Assembly (NCBI RefSeq): GCF_000513935.1
Contig: NZ_AZUY01000009.1
Coordinates: 32,731 to 96,730 of the forward strand
Source of the DNA: Mesorhizobium sp. WSM3626
GTDB taxonomy: Bacteria > Pseudomonadota > Alphaproteobacteria > Rhizobiales > Rhizobiaceae
Direction: 5' to 3'
DNA length: 64,000 bases
The position numbers were made by a program, and so were the translations under genes. The notes beneath the pieces are model-generated. The model searched no databases and was not told the DNA's origin. It saw only the letters and a program-made list of their open reading frames with translations. This document shows positions 9,987 to 19,083 of this stretch, one piece after another. How positions within the stretch are numbered: the first letter of the stretch is position 1; each line of letters starts with the position of its first letter.

Positions 9987-10793
9987 ATGACCCAGACCTG
10001 CCTGACATTCCGTGACCTGACGTTGGGCTACAACAGCCATCCCGCGATCCATCACCTCGATGGCGCGATCCGCAAGGGCTCGCTGACGGCCGTGGTTGGG
10101 GCCAACGGCTCTGGCAAGTCGACGCTGATGAAGGGTATTGTCGGGGTGCTGAAGCCGATGGCAGGCGAGGTCATTCGCGCGCCGGGCGTGCGGGCGGCCT
10201 ACCTGCCGCAGCAATCGGAACTCGATCGCTCCTTTCCCGCCCGCGTTGTCGATCTGGTCTCGCTCGGCCTGTGGCCGAAGCGCGGCATGCTTGGCCGCTA
10301 TACGGGGGAAGATCGTGAGGCCGTCAGCCAGGCTTTGATGGCCGTCGGCCTCGGCGGCTTCGAGAAGCGGCCGATCGACACGCTGTCGGGTGGCCAGTTG
10401 CAGCGCACGCTGTTTGCCCGCGTGCTGTTGCAGGATGCCGACCTGATCCTGCTCGACGAACCGTTCAACGCCGTCGACGCCAAGACGGTCGGTGACCTCA
10501 TTGCCTTGATCAAGCGTTGGCACGGCGAAGAGCGCACCATCATGGTGGTGGTTCATGATCTCGATCTGGTGCGCCAGAATTTTCCCGAAACACTGCTGCT
10601 TGCCCGTCAGCCGGTTGCCTGGGGCGAGACCCGGGAGACGCTGAAACCGGAGAACCTGCTGCGCGCGCGCCGCTTCCACGAAGCCTGGGAAGAGAACGCG
10701 CCCTGGTGCGAGCCTGACGAGCACGCTCATGACCATGATCATCATGGCCACGACCGCGATCATCACCATGGCGCCGGACCGAGGGCTGCCTGA
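9987..10793 (+). CDS. Zinc ABC transporter ATP-binding protein (AztA/ZnuC family)
   Basis: 268 residues; the cytoplasmic ATPase of a high-affinity zinc (possibly Mn) importer. Walker A is GANGSGKST (about 38-46), the signature is LSGGQLQ, and Walker B is LILLDEP followed by a switch His in VVVHDLD. The C-terminal ~25 residues are very rich in His and Asp (DEHAHDHDHHGHD...), suggesting intracellular metal binding. It shares one base with the permease gene. The beginning LTFRDLTLGYNSHPAIHHL resembles AztA-type more than classical ZnuC, but no aztD chaperone gene follows. Confidence 0.88.
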   Translation: MTQTCLTFRDLTLGYNSHPAIHHLDGAIRKGSLTAVVGANGSGKSTLMKGIVGVLKPMAGEVIRAPGVRAAYLPQQSELDRSFPARVVDLVSLGLWPKRGMLGRYTGEDREAVSQALMAVGLGGFEKRPIDTLSGGQLQRTLFARVLLQDADLILLDEPFNAVDAKTVGDLIALIKRWHGEERTIMVVVHDLDLVRQNFPETLLLARQPVAWGETRETLKPENLLRARRFHEAWEENAPWCEPDEHAHDHDHHGHDRDHHHGAGPRAA

Positions 10794-11668
10794 TGGACGC
10801 GCTCTACAGTCTTTTCATCGCACCTTTCGCCGATTTCGGCTTCATGCAACGGGCGCTGTTCGGCTCGCTGATGCTGTCGCTCGGCGCCTGCCCGATCGGC
10901 GTCTTCCTGATGCTGCGGCGCATGAGCCTGTCGGGCGACGCGATGGCGCATGCCATTCTGCCGGGCGCGGCCGCGGGTTTCCTGTTCTACGGGCTGGAAA
11001 TCCTGCCGATGACCATTGGCGGCCTGATCGCCGGCATCATCGTGGCGCTCGGCGCCGGTGCCGTGTCGCGCTTCACCATCCAGCGCGAGGACGCCTCGAT
11101 GGCCGCCTTCTACCTGATTTCGCTCGCCATCGGCGTGCTGATGGTGTCGATCCGCGGCTCCAGCGTCGACCTCATGCATGTGCTGTTCGGCACGGTGCTG
11201 GCGCTCAACAACGAGGCTTTGACGCTGATTGACGGCATCGTCGCGGTGACGCTGGTCAGCCTTGCCATCTTCTGGCGGGCGCTGGTGGCCGAATGCCTCG
11301 ACCCGCTGTTCCTGCGTTCGGTCAGCCGCATGGGCAGCCCGGTGCATTTCATCTTCCTCGGTCTCGTCGTGCTCAACCTCGTCGGCGGCTTCCAGGCGCT
11401 CGGAACTTTGCTTTCCGTCGGATTGATGATGCTGCCGGCGGCAGCCGCACGCTTCTGGACGACGCGCGTCGAACCGATGTGCGTGCTGGCCGTACTGATC
11501 GGCTTTGCCTCCTGCATCGCCGGACTGCTCTTGTCCTATCATGCGTCGCTGCCATCCGGCCCTGCCATCATTCTGTCGGCTGGCGTCGTCTATTTCGCCT
11601 CGATCCTGTTTGGCACGCGCGGCATCCTGCGCGCCCGCATCATCCATCACCGTCACAGAACGGCCTGA
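10793..11668 (+). CDS. Zinc ABC transporter permease (AztB/ZnuB family)
   Basis: 291 residues with eight or so hydrophobic segments, typical of ABC-3 family metal permeases. Seen: LRRMSLSGDAMAHAILPGAA near residue 42, the conserved loop that contacts the ATPase, and LGTLLSVGLMMLPAAAARF near 205. TGATG couples it to the ATPase stop. The C-terminal tail HHRHRTA is short and His-containing. It forms the inner-membrane channel of the transporter encoded with the flanking genes. Confidence 0.9.
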   Translation: MDALYSLFIAPFADFGFMQRALFGSLMLSLGACPIGVFLMLRRMSLSGDAMAHAILPGAAAGFLFYGLEILPMTIGGLIAGIIVALGAGAVSRFTIQREDASMAAFYLISLAIGVLMVSIRGSSVDLMHVLFGTVLALNNEALTLIDGIVAVTLVSLAIFWRALVAECLDPLFLRSVSRMGSPVHFIFLGLVVLNLVGGFQALGTLLSVGLMMLPAAAARFWTTRVEPMCVLAVLIGFASCIAGLLLSYHASLPSGPAIILSAGVVYFASILFGTRGILRARIIHHRHRTA

Positions 11669-11694
11669 TCCCCCGCCCTAAAGGAGACCCGCTT

Positions 11695-12636
11695 ATGCTC
11701 AAATCGATCCGTGCCGCCCTGACGATGAGCGTTATAACATTTGCCGCCTTTAGCGCGTCATCGGCTTTCGCCGCGCCGCTGAAAGTGGTCGCCAGCTTCA
11801 CAGTCATTGCGGATTTCGCCAAGAATGTCGGCGGCGACCGCATCGCGATCACCACGATCGTCGGCCCAGACGGCGACGCCCATGTCTACGAGCCGAGCCC
11901 TGCCGACGCGGTGGCCATGGCCAAGGCCGATATCGTGCTGGTCAACGGCCTGCACTTCGAAGGTTTCCTGCAGCGCCTAGTCGATGCCAGCGCCACCAAG
12001 GCCTCCATTGTCACCTTGACCAAGGGCGTGACGCCGATCGACTTCAAACCTGAATTCGCCGACGCCGATGCGGCCGAGGGTGCCGGCACCGGCGGCGGCA
12101 AGACGGTCACCGATCCGCACGCCTTCCAGTCGATCGCCAATGCCAAGATTTATGTGAAGAACATCGCCGAAGCCTTTTGCGCGGCCGACAGCGACGGCTG
12201 TGTCAGCTACCAGACCAATGCCGCCGCCTACACCAAGAAGCTCGATGCGCTGGAAGGCGAAGTGAAGGCGGCGATCCAGTCGATCCCCGAAGCAAAGCGC
12301 GTCGTCATCACCTCGCATGACGCCTTCGGCTATTTCGAACATGAATACGGCCTGACCTTCCTCGCTCCGCAAGGCATCTCGACCGATTCCGAACCGTCGG
12401 CCGCCGATGTCTCCAAGCTGGTCGAGCAGGTGAAGCAGGACAAGGCCGCGGCCATCTTCGTCGAGAACATCACCAACCCGCGCCTGATCGAGCAGATCGC
12501 CAGCGAGACCGGTATCAAGGTCGGCGGCACGCTCTACTCGGACGCGCTGTCGCAGCCCGACGGCCCGGGCTCGACCTATATCGACATGATGCACAACAAC
12601 ATCCGTCAGATCAAAGGTGCCATTCTAGGCAGCTGA
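11695..12636 (+). CDS. Zinc ABC transporter substrate-binding protein (AztC/ZnuA family)
   Basis: 313 residues. A signal peptide (about 1-25, ending SSAFAAP) directs it to the periplasm. Expected metal ligands of cluster A-I proteins are visible: His in GDAHVYEPSP, His in VTDPHAFQS, His in ITSHDAFGYF, and Asp in LYSDALS. The long His-rich loop of classical ZnuA is replaced by a short acidic, Gly-rich stretch. Two Cys nine residues apart (FCAADSDGC) could form the disulfide-held loop known in AztC. AAGGAG precedes the ATG; the gene is 26 bases after the permease. Confidence 0.9.
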   Translation: MLKSIRAALTMSVITFAAFSASSAFAAPLKVVASFTVIADFAKNVGGDRIAITTIVGPDGDAHVYEPSPADAVAMAKADIVLVNGLHFEGFLQRLVDASATKASIVTLTKGVTPIDFKPEFADADAAEGAGTGGGKTVTDPHAFQSIANAKIYVKNIAEAFCAADSDGCVSYQTNAAAYTKKLDALEGEVKAAIQSIPEAKRVVITSHDAFGYFEHEYGLTFLAPQGISTDSEPSAADVSKLVEQVKQDKAAAIFVENITNPRLIEQIASETGIKVGGTLYSDALSQPDGPGSTYIDMMHNNIRQIKGAILGS

Positions 12637-12786
12637 ATTTGATCCGCACCCAACCGGGCCGTATCGGCCTGGTTGGATTTTCTGGCGCGCCATGTCTATT
12701 TGGCAGAGAATTCCGTCGATGCGGATTGCCGTGCCCACCGGGCAATGGCAAGACTGCCGCCAAACCAGATTGCGAGGACATGAGCC

Positions 12787-13125
12787 ATGGAATATCGCCA
12801 GATCAGCGAGGACTATTCGGTCTCCGGTCAGATCCAGCCCGAAGATGTCGCCACCATCAAGGAAGCCGGCTTCAAGAGCGTGATCTGCAACCGGCCGGAC
12901 GATGAGCAGCCCGGCCAACCTTCGGCGGACACGCTCAAGGCAACGGTCGAAGCCGCTGGCCTCGCCTTCCGCTACATCCCGGTGATCAGCGGCCAGATGA
13001 CCGCCGAGAATGTCGAGGACCAAGCAGAAGCGCTCGATGAGCTCCAAGGCCCGGTGTTTGCTTATTGCCGCTCCGGCGCGCGCTGCACCAATCTGTTCCT
13101 GGCGATACAGCAGTCGAAGGGTTAG
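12787..13125 (+). CDS. TIGR01244 family (DUF442) rhodanese/phosphatase-like protein
   Basis: 112 residues. The fold is that of small dual-specificity-phosphatase-like domains linked to BLH sulfur transferases. The active-site loop is YCRSGARCTN: Cys and Arg separated by four residues, which fits rhodanese-type persulfide chemistry better than the CX5R of phosphatases. In related bacteria such proteins accompany sulfide-oxidising blh genes; none is near here. Its stop overlaps the convergent Lrp-type gene by 3 bases. The physiological substrate is unknown. Confidence 0.8.
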   Translation: MEYRQISEDYSVSGQIQPEDVATIKEAGFKSVICNRPDDEQPGQPSADTLKATVEAAGLAFRYIPVISGQMTAENVEDQAEALDELQGPVFAYCRSGARCTNLFLAIQQSKG

Positions 13126-13589
13126 ATCGGCAGCGCCCCCGTTTCCTTCAGCGTCTCCAGCACGATCGCCGTTTTCACATGCTGCACGGATTCATGCGGC
13201 AGGAGTACGCCGTTGACGAACTCCGACAACGATTTGAGATCGGGCGTCACCACCTTCAGGATGTAATCCATCTCGCCGGTCAGCGCGTGCGCCTCCTGCA
13301 CTTCCGGCAAGCGCGCCACCAATTCGCCGAAGCGCCGGGCGTTGTCGCGGTTGTGAGTGGCCAGCGTCACTGAAATGACGTTGACCAGCGAGAAGCCGAG
13401 CCTGTCGCGGTCGAGCACGGCGCGATAGCCCTTGATATAGCCATCTTCCTCCAGCCGCTGCCGGCGGCGCGAGCATTGCGATGCCGACAGGTTCACCCTT
13501 TCGGAAAGGTCGTTGTTGGTGAGCCGCGCGTCGCCCTGCAAGAGCGCCATTATCTTGCGGTCAAACTGGTCAATGCGCGTTTCATCCAT
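13122..13589 (-). CDS. Lrp/AsnC family transcriptional regulator
   Basis: 155 residues. The N-terminal helix-turn-helix (about 8-55: DRKIMALLQGDARLTNNDLS, NLSASQCSRRRQRLEEDGYI) is followed by a RAM/AsnC ligand domain (about 70-150, with ALTGEMDYILKV). It is transcribed divergently from hpd with a 138-base gap containing a 21-bp dyad, so regulation of tyrosine/phenylalanine breakdown is the likely job. In Rhizobiales such neighbours respond to aromatic amino acids; this is inferred from position. Confidence 0.9.
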   Translation of the reverse strand: MDETRIDQFDRKIMALLQGDARLTNNDLSERVNLSASQCSRRRQRLEEDGYIKGYRAVLDRDRLGFSLVNVISVTLATHNRDNARRFGELVARLPEVQEAHALTGEMDYILKVVTPDLKSLSEFVNGVLLPHESVQHVKTAIVLETLKETGALPI

Positions 13590-13603
13590 GGTTTTTTCTC
13601 ACA

Positions 13604-13624
13604 TCATGCATGCTTCACGCATGA
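13604..13624. promoter_or_regulatory. Dyad in the asnC-type regulator / hpd divergent promoter
   Basis: TCATGC and GCATGA arms are separated by 9 bases (TCATGCATGCTTCACGCATGA). It lies just upstream of the regulator start and about 100 bases before hpd. A second A/T-rich dyad, TTCAA-GCGT-TTGAA, follows at about 13633-13646. Both are plausible binding sites of the Lrp-family protein. Confidence 0.45.
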
Positions 13625-13727
13625 CATCACCATTTCAAGCGTTTGAATGCAAGCACCATGCACAGGCTCCGCGCTATGATGGCGTTGGATGGCCTTTTTA
13701 GGCCAAGCAGCTTCCGGAGGAATTATC

Positions 13728-14843
13728 ATGGGTCCCTTCCCACACGACGCCCCGCCCGCCACGATCAGCAAGGACAACCCTGCCGGCACCGATGGCTTCG
13801 AGTTCGTCGAATTCGCGCATCCGGAGCCCAAGAAGCTAGCCGAACTGTTCACCCGCATGGGTTATATGGCGGTAGCCAGGCATCGCACGAAGGACATCAC
13901 CGTCTGGCGCCAGGGCGACATCAACTATGTCGTCAATGCCGAGCCCGGCTCGCACGCGATGAAGTTCGCCGACAAGCACGGCCCTTGCGCGGCCTCGATG
14001 GCCTGGCGGGTGGTTGATGCCAAACATGCTTTCGAGCATGCGGTGTCGAAGGGCGCCACGCCTTATGAAGGCGACGACAAGGCACTCGACGTGCCGGCCA
14101 TATCAGGCATCGGCGGTTCGCTGCTCTATTTCATCGCGGCCTATGGCAAAAAGGGCTCGGCCTATGATGCCGAGTTCGAATGGCTGGGCGAACGCGACCC
14201 GCGACCGCAGGGCGTCGGCTTCTATTACCTCGACCACCTGACCCACAATGTCTATCGCGGCCAGATGGACAAATGGTGGGACTTCTATCGCAATCTGTTC
14301 GGTTTCAAGCAGATCCATTTCTTCGACATCGACGGCAGGATTACCGGCCTGGTCAGCCGCGCCATCACCTCGCCCTGCGGCAAGATCCGCATTCCATTGA
14401 ATGAGTCCAAGGACGAGACCAGCCAGATCGCCGAATACCTGAAGAAGTACAATGGCGAAGGCATCCAGCACGTCGCTGTCGGCACGGACGACATCTACGC
14501 CGCCACCGACAAGCTCGCCGAGAACGGGCTGAAATTCATGCCCGGCCCGCCTGAGGCCTATTATGAGATGTCGTATGACCGCGTGAACGGCCATGACGAG
14601 CCGATCGAGCGGATGAAGAAACACGGCATCCTGATCGACGGCGAAGGCGTGGTCGATGGCGGCACGACCAAGATCCTTCTGCAAATCTTTTCGAAGACCG
14701 TGATCGGGCCCATCTTTTTCGAGTTTATCCAGCGCAAGGGCGATGAAGGCTTTGGCGAAGGCAATTTCCGCGCGCTGTTCGAATCGATCGAGCAGGACCA
14801 GATCAAGCGCGGCGTCATCAAGGTTGACGGCAAGGCGGCGTAA
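13728..14843 (+). CDS. hpd: 4-hydroxyphenylpyruvate dioxygenase
   Basis: 371 residues. A non-haem Fe(II) dioxygenase converting 4-hydroxyphenylpyruvate to homogentisate in tyrosine breakdown. Two vicinal-oxygen-chelate halves are visible. The iron ligands of the family fall in YYLDHLTHNV (His), GIQHVAVGTDDI (His) and IGPIFFEFIQRKG (Glu). The start at 13728 follows GGAGGA with 6-base spacing and gives MGPFPHDAPP. Its product is the substrate of hmgA, located 3 kb downstream on the other strand. Confidence 0.96.
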   Translation: MGPFPHDAPPATISKDNPAGTDGFEFVEFAHPEPKKLAELFTRMGYMAVARHRTKDITVWRQGDINYVVNAEPGSHAMKFADKHGPCAASMAWRVVDAKHAFEHAVSKGATPYEGDDKALDVPAISGIGGSLLYFIAAYGKKGSAYDAEFEWLGERDPRPQGVGFYYLDHLTHNVYRGQMDKWWDFYRNLFGFKQIHFFDIDGRITGLVSRAITSPCGKIRIPLNESKDETSQIAEYLKKYNGEGIQHVAVGTDDIYAATDKLAENGLKFMPGPPEAYYEMSYDRVNGHDEPIERMKKHGILIDGEGVVDGGTTKILLQIFSKTVIGPIFFEFIQRKGDEGFGEGNFRALFESIEQDQIKRGVIKVDGKAA

Positions 14844-14907
14844 AAGTGAAAGCTCGTTTGCGGTTCGATCAGCGTTGACCTAAGTTCCGGCCATAAGAGG
14901 TCGATCT

Positions 14908-15135
14908 GTGAACGTCTCCATAACTGCAGCCGGAGCCAAACTGTCGGAACTGGTGAGACGCGCGAAAGCTGGCGAGGAGATCGTGCTCACGCGACGCGGG
15001 AAGGCCGTGGCGCGTCTCTTGCCGCCGCCGGGGAAGGAAGACCTTTTGCCACGCATCGGCGCCTTGAAGGGCAAGATTCGTATCGCCGATGATTTTGACG
15101 CCCTCGGCCCTGAATGGGCCGAGTATTCGAGATGA
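14908..15135 (+). CDS. Phd/YefM-type prevent-host-death antitoxin, apparently orphan
   Basis: 75 residues from a GTG start. It has the Phd-fold features: beta strand plus LSELVRRAKAGEEIVLTRRGKAVARLLPP, in which a DNA-binding dimer forms at the N-terminus. The C-terminal part would normally wrap a VapC/Doc-like toxin. An ATGA overlap at its stop begins a frame that ends after 15 codons, and the next real gene (dinB-like) is convergent, so no toxin is seen. Probably a remnant of a toxin-antitoxin pair or a solitary antitoxin. Confidence 0.75.
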   Translation: MNVSITAAGAKLSELVRRAKAGEEIVLTRRGKAVARLLPPPGKEDLLPRIGALKGKIRIADDFDALGPEWAEYSR

Positions 15136-15138
15136 CGG

Positions 15139-15675
15139 CTAGAGCCCCAGCCGCTCGACCTCTGTCTCCCTCAGATTGAAATCGTAATCGAGCAGGAACT
15201 CGTCCAACTGGGGCGGAGCGACCGAGCTACCCGAGAGCATGGCGTGGACTTGGCCGCGATGATGGATGTCGTGCAGGAAGACGTGCGCCAGGATATCGCC
15301 AATGCGTTCTGGGATCATGCCGTCCTCGCGCCGGTCGGTGATGACGCGACGATCGAGATCGGTCTCCGACAGCCCATCGCAGAAGGCGATCAGCCGCCGG
15401 TCGGCCGCAAGCTGAGCCACGCAAAGCTCCGGCGCAGCATCGAAAGGCACGAAGTCATCGTAGGCAGCGGCACCGACGCCGCCTTCTTCGAGAAAACCGA
15501 GATAGAGCTGATCGACCGCGAGGACATGGTTGAGCGTTGCCTTGATCGACGGAAAAAAGCTGGTGCGCTCGGCCTCGAACTCACCGGGCTTCAGCGCAAG
15601 CACGGCTCGATAGAGCCGGTCGTTCGACCACAAATTGTTGCGCGCCATGCGGCGAAGATGCTCGAGCAGGGTCAT
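15139..15675 (-). CDS. DinB family protein
   Basis: 178 residues, a four-helix bundle putative metal-dependent protein. Metal-binding His residues are placed as expected: LNHVLAVDQLYLGF (about residue 50) and HDIHHRGQVHAML (about 140). DinB-like proteins include thiol-S-transferases such as mycothiol or bacillithiol enzymes; the actual reaction is not known here. It lies 15 bases after the fumarylacetoacetase gene on the same strand and may be co-transcribed. Confidence 0.88.
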   Translation of the reverse strand: MTLLEHLRRMARNNLWSNDRLYRAVLALKPGEFEAERTSFFPSIKATLNHVLAVDQLYLGFLEEGGVGAAAYDDFVPFDAAPELCVAQLAADRRLIAFCDGLSETDLDRRVITDRREDGMIPERIGDILAHVFLHDIHHRGQVHAMLSGSSVAPPQLDEFLLDYDFNLRETEVERLGL

Positions 15676-15690
15676 TCTTCCTCCTTGCGC

Positions 15691-16704
15691 TCACCGCTCG
15701 TATTTCTCCACCGTCTGCTCGATGGCGCCGAAAATCGAGGCTCCGGTCTTCGACTTCATCTCGATGCGCACCGTATCGCCGAAGCGCAGGAACGGTGTCT
15801 TCGGCTCACCCCCTTCAATGGTCTCGATCATGCGCAGTTCGGCGATGCAGGAATAGCCGGCGCCGCCCGCCGAGACTGGCTTGCCCGGGCCGCCGTCGAG
15901 TTTGTTGGATACCGTACCCGAACCAATGATGGTGCCTGACACCAGTGGCCTTGTGCGGGCGGCGTGAGCGATCAGGGCCGGGAAATCGAAGGTCATGTCG
16001 ATACCGGCATTGGCGCGGCCGAACGGCTTGCCGTTGATGTCGGCGAGCAGCGGCAGGCTGACCTTGCCGCCATCCCAGGCGTCGCCCAGTTCATCCGGCG
16101 TCACCGCGACCGGAGAGAAGGCGGAGGATGGTTTCGATTGGAAGAAGCCGAACCCTTTGGCGAGTTCCGGCCCGGTGAGCGCGCGTAGCGTGACATCGTT
16201 GACCAGCATGACCAGCCGGATCGCGGCGCGTGCCTGATCGAGGCTGGCGCCCATCGGCACATCGTCGACGATGACGGCAATTTCGGCCTCCATGTCGACG
16301 CCGAAGGCTTCATCGGCCATGCGGATCGGGTCACGTGGCGCCACGAAGGAGTCCGAGCCGCCCTGGTAGATCAGCGGGTCGGTCCAGAAGCTCGCCGGCA
16401 TTTCGACGCCACGCGCTTTCCGCACCAGTTCGACATGGTTCACATAGGCGGAGCCGTCGGCCCATTGATAGGCGCGCGGCAGCGGCGAATGCGCATCGTG
16501 TTCGTGGAAGCGAGCTGCCGGCATCGCATTGTTCTCCAGCGATTCCGCGATTGTCGCGAGATGCGGCGAGATCCTGCGCCAGTCGTCGAGTGCCGCCTGC
16601 AGCGTGCGCGCCAGGAACGAGGCGTCGGTGTATTGCGTCAGGTCGCGCGAAACCACGACGAGTTTCCCGTCGCGCGTTCCGTCCTTCAGCGTGGCAAGCT
16701 TCAT
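15691..16704 (-). CDS. Fumarylacetoacetate hydrolase family protein
   Basis: 337 residues. The position between hpd and hmgA indicates cleavage of fumarylacetoacetate to fumarate and acetoacetate, the last step of homogentisate breakdown. The FAH fold is seen with metal-binding acidic residues in FGVDMEAEIAVIVDD, a catalytic-region segment RDPIRMADE, and LRFGDTVRIEMKSKTGASIFG at the C-terminus. This is the short bacterial FAH form, not the ~420-residue animal type. No maleylacetoacetate isomerase gene is seen in the window. Confidence 0.9.
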   Translation of the reverse strand: MKLATLKDGTRDGKLVVVSRDLTQYTDASFLARTLQAALDDWRRISPHLATIAESLENNAMPAARFHEHDAHSPLPRAYQWADGSAYVNHVELVRKARGVEMPASFWTDPLIYQGGSDSFVAPRDPIRMADEAFGVDMEAEIAVIVDDVPMGASLDQARAAIRLVMLVNDVTLRALTGPELAKGFGFFQSKPSSAFSPVAVTPDELGDAWDGGKVSLPLLADINGKPFGRANAGIDMTFDFPALIAHAARTRPLVSGTIIGSGTVSNKLDGGPGKPVSAGGAGYSCIAELRMIETIEGGEPKTPFLRFGDTVRIEMKSKTGASIFGAIEQTVEKYER

Positions 16705-16756
16705 GCGGTTCCCTCTCCTGAGGCGGCCTTGGCGCCGCTTTGATTTCTTGTCTCAC

Positions 16757-16822
16757 GCATGATCTTTTCCGAAAACCGGTTCCCACTTTTCGCTGACGCG
16801 GTCCTTCGGTTCGGGATCATGC
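16757..16822. repeat. Rhizobial intergenic palindromic repeat (GCATGATC...GATCATGC)
   Basis: Inverted ends GCATGATC (16757-16764) and GATCATGC (16815-16822) flank a core containing TTTTCCGAAAACCGGTTCCC. This arrangement is very common between genes in Mesorhizobium and Bradyrhizobium. The last six bases overlap the stop region of the MBL-fold gene. It fills most of the 112-base gap upstream of the FAH gene. Confidence 0.7.
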
Positions 16823-17686
16823 TAGCTCCACAACAAGGCCGTCCCGGGCGATCGTCAAGTCGCCGATCCATGTTTTCCTGACGGCGTCGATCCAGTCCGC
16901 CTCTGCGATCTCTGCATCGTCGGCCGGAATGAGGTGATTGAGCACCAGCCGCTTTACGCCGGCATCGCCGGCGATACGACCGGCCTCCTCGGCAAAGCTG
17001 TGGCTGGCGAGCAGATGTTCCCTGAGCCGCGCGCCATTGCCGGTTCTGGCGACCAGCCGTTCGATGCCTTCTTCCAGCATGGCTTCATGGACCAGGATAT
17101 CGGCACCTTCGGCGAAATCGGCGAGCGGCGGGAAGAACGCTGTATCGGCAGAGAACACCACGCTTTTTGCGCCATGCTCGAAGCGCAGGGCAAAGCAGTC
17201 GGTCACTGGTGGGTGGTCGACGCGCAGCGCCGTCACCTTCAGGCCGCGTTGCTCGACCACACGGCCCTCGCCGAATTCGTCTACAGAAACCAATTCGCGA
17301 ATGTCGGGCCGGCCTTCATCGACGATGCGGATCTCGATATCGAATTCCATTGACTGACAAAAGCGCCGCCAGTAGTGGCCGACCCCAGGCGGGCCGAACA
17401 CGGTGACCGGCGTCGCCAGGCCAGCCGTCCAGGCGGTGTGGATCAGCGGACCCAGTTCCAGCACATGGTCGGAATGCAGGTGTGTGATGAAGATCAAGTC
17501 GAGCGCCTTCAGGCTGACACCGGCATCGACCAGGCCGCGCGTGACGCCAAGCCCACAATCGACGACGATCGCTCGCCCACCGATCTCGAGCAGCGACGAA
17601 CTCGGCCACGGTCCGCCCGGCCGCAGCGCAGGACCGCCCTTGGAGCCTAGCAGCACCAGCCGATCCGGCGTTGGCTTGCCGCTCAA
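16817..17686 (-). CDS. MBL-fold metallo-hydrolase
   Basis: About 289 residues. A metallo-beta-lactamase fold protein: [11 protein letters not shown] gives the HxHxDH zinc motif, [11 protein letters not shown] supplies the bridging Asp, and VHEAML and ASHSFAEEA give further metal ligands, an arrangement like RNase Z/arylsulfatase-type hydrolases. The start chosen is a TTG at 17686 overlapping the hmgA stop (TTGA), with GAGGG upstream; an ATG at 17737 would lie 17 codons inside hmgA. It is translationally linked to hmgA, suggesting a role in aromatic catabolism, but the substrate is unknown. Confidence 0.82.
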   Translation of the reverse strand: MSGKPTPDRLVLLGSKGGPALRPGGPWPSSSLLEIGGRAIVVDCGLGVTRGLVDAGVSLKALDLIFITHLHSDHVLELGPLIHTAWTAGLATPVTVFGPPGVGHYWRRFCQSMEFDIEIRIVDEGRPDIRELVSVDEFGEGRVVEQRGLKVTALRVDHPPVTDCFALRFEHGAKSVVFSADTAFFPPLADFAEGADILVHEAMLEEGIERLVARTGNGARLREHLLASHSFAEEAGRIAGDAGVKRLVLNHLIPADDAEIAEADWIDAVRKTWIGDLTIARDGLVVELA

Positions 17687-18996
17687 GACCAGTCGCCCTC
17701 GGGCGTGCCGTTGAAGCGTTTCTTCAGGTCGGCCCAACAGTCGATGTAATTGTCCTGCCGGGTTTCGAGTTCGGCACCGTAGCGGGTCAGCATTTGCGGA
17801 AAGCGGGTCTCGAACATGAAAGCCATGGTGTTGTCGAGCTTGACCGGTTTCAGGTCGGCGCGCGAGGCCTTATCGAAGCCAGGCGCATCCGGGCCATGGG
17901 CCAGCATCAAATTGTGCAGGCTGATGCCGCCGGGAACGAAACCCTCCTCCTTGGCATCGTACTGGCCGTGGATCAGCCCCATGAACTCGCTCATGATGTT
18001 GCGGTGATACCAGGGCGGCCGAAACGTATCTTCGGCCACCAGCCAGCGCGGCGGGAAGATGACGAAGTCGATATTGGCGGTGCCTTCCTCGCCGCTCGGC
18101 GCGGTGAGCACGGTGAAGATCGACGGGTCGGGATGGTCGAACAGCAGCGCACCGACCGGCGAAAAGGTCGCCAGATCATATTTGTAGGGGGCGTAGTTGC
18201 CGTGCCACGCCACCACGTCGAGCGGCGAATGGCCGATCTCGGTGACGTGAAAATTGCCGCACCATTTCACGATCAGCCGGCACGGCATCTCTTTCTCCTC
18301 GAACCAGGCGCAAGGCGTCTTGAAGTCGCGCGGATTGGCCAGGCAATTGGCGCCGATCGGTCCTCGATCGGGCAGCGTCAGCTTGGCGCCGTAATTCTCG
18401 CAGACATAGCCGCGCACTTCGGCGTCGACCAATTCGACCTTGAAGACGAGGCCGCGCGGCAGCACCGCGATCTCACCTGGCCTGAGTTCAATGACGCCCA
18501 TTTCGGTGACGAAGCGCAAGCCGCCCACCTGCGGCACCACCAGCAACTCGCCATCGGCATTGAACAAATGATCGTCGACCATCGATGTGTTGGCGACATA
18601 GACATGGGCGGCCATGCCGGTCTGCCCGAGCACGTCACCGGCCGTGGTGATGGTGCGCATGCCCTGGATGAAATCGGTCGGTTCGTTCGGCATCGGCACC
18701 GGATTCCAGCGGTACTGGCCAAGCGCCAGCTCATGATCGCCGACATTGGGGGCGGTCTTCCACAGGGGGTAGCTGGCGGCCTTGAACCGGCCCGTATGCT
18801 TGACGCTCGGCCGGATGCGATAGAGCCAGGAGCGCTCATTGGTGCCGCGCGGCGCGGTGAAGGGCGAACCGGAAAGCTGTTCGGCATAGAGGCCGTAGGC
18901 CGGCCGCTGCGGCGAGTTGCGCCCCTGCGGCAGCGAGCCAGGCAGTGTCTCGGTCTCGAAGTCGTTGCCGAAGCCCGGCATGTAGGAAAAGGCCAT
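17683..18996 (-). CDS. hmgA: Homogentisate 1,2-dioxygenase
   Basis: 437 residues. It opens the ring of homogentisate to maleylacetoacetate. Recognisable features: [16 protein letters not shown] at the start, the iron ligands His and Glu in [12 protein letters not shown] (about 330-341) and His in [13 protein letters not shown]. The start at 18996 follows GGAGGA; eleven more upstream codons are open but lack support. A MarR gene is divergent, with an 87-base gap holding a dyad. The downstream MBL-fold gene overlaps its stop. Confidence 0.96.
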   Translation of the reverse strand: MAFSYMPGFGNDFETETLPGSLPQGRNSPQRPAYGLYAEQLSGSPFTAPRGTNERSWLYRIRPSVKHTGRFKAASYPLWKTAPNVGDHELALGQYRWNPVPMPNEPTDFIQGMRTITTAGDVLGQTGMAAHVYVANTSMVDDHLFNADGELLVVPQVGGLRFVTEMGVIELRPGEIAVLPRGLVFKVELVDAEVRGYVCENYGAKLTLPDRGPIGANCLANPRDFKTPCAWFEEKEMPCRLIVKWCGNFHVTEIGHSPLDVVAWHGNYAPYKYDLATFSPVGALLFDHPDPSIFTVLTAPSGEEGTANIDFVIFPPRWLVAEDTFRPPWYHRNIMSEFMGLIHGQYDAKEEGFVPGGISLHNLMLAHGPDAPGFDKASRADLKPVKLDNTMAFMFETRFPQMLTRYGAELETRQDNYIDCWADLKKRFNGTPEGDWS

Positions 18997-19020
18997 CGCT
19001 TCCTCCCGGATTGACCAAAC

Positions 19021-19038
19021 TGGTTTCATTTGTAACCA
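19021..19038. promoter_or_regulatory. Candidate MarR-type operator between hmgA and the MarR gene
   Basis: The imperfect 18-bp palindrome TGGTTTCATTTGTAACCA (14 of 18 positions symmetric) lies 25 bases from the hmgA start and 46 bases from the marR start. A second partial copy, CATTGAAAATGTAAC, follows. This placement fits a repressor acting on both genes. Confidence 0.5.
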
Positions 19039-19083
19039 TTGAAAATGTAACTATCAATCTTCCGTTTTTCCCGGGTACGGACA

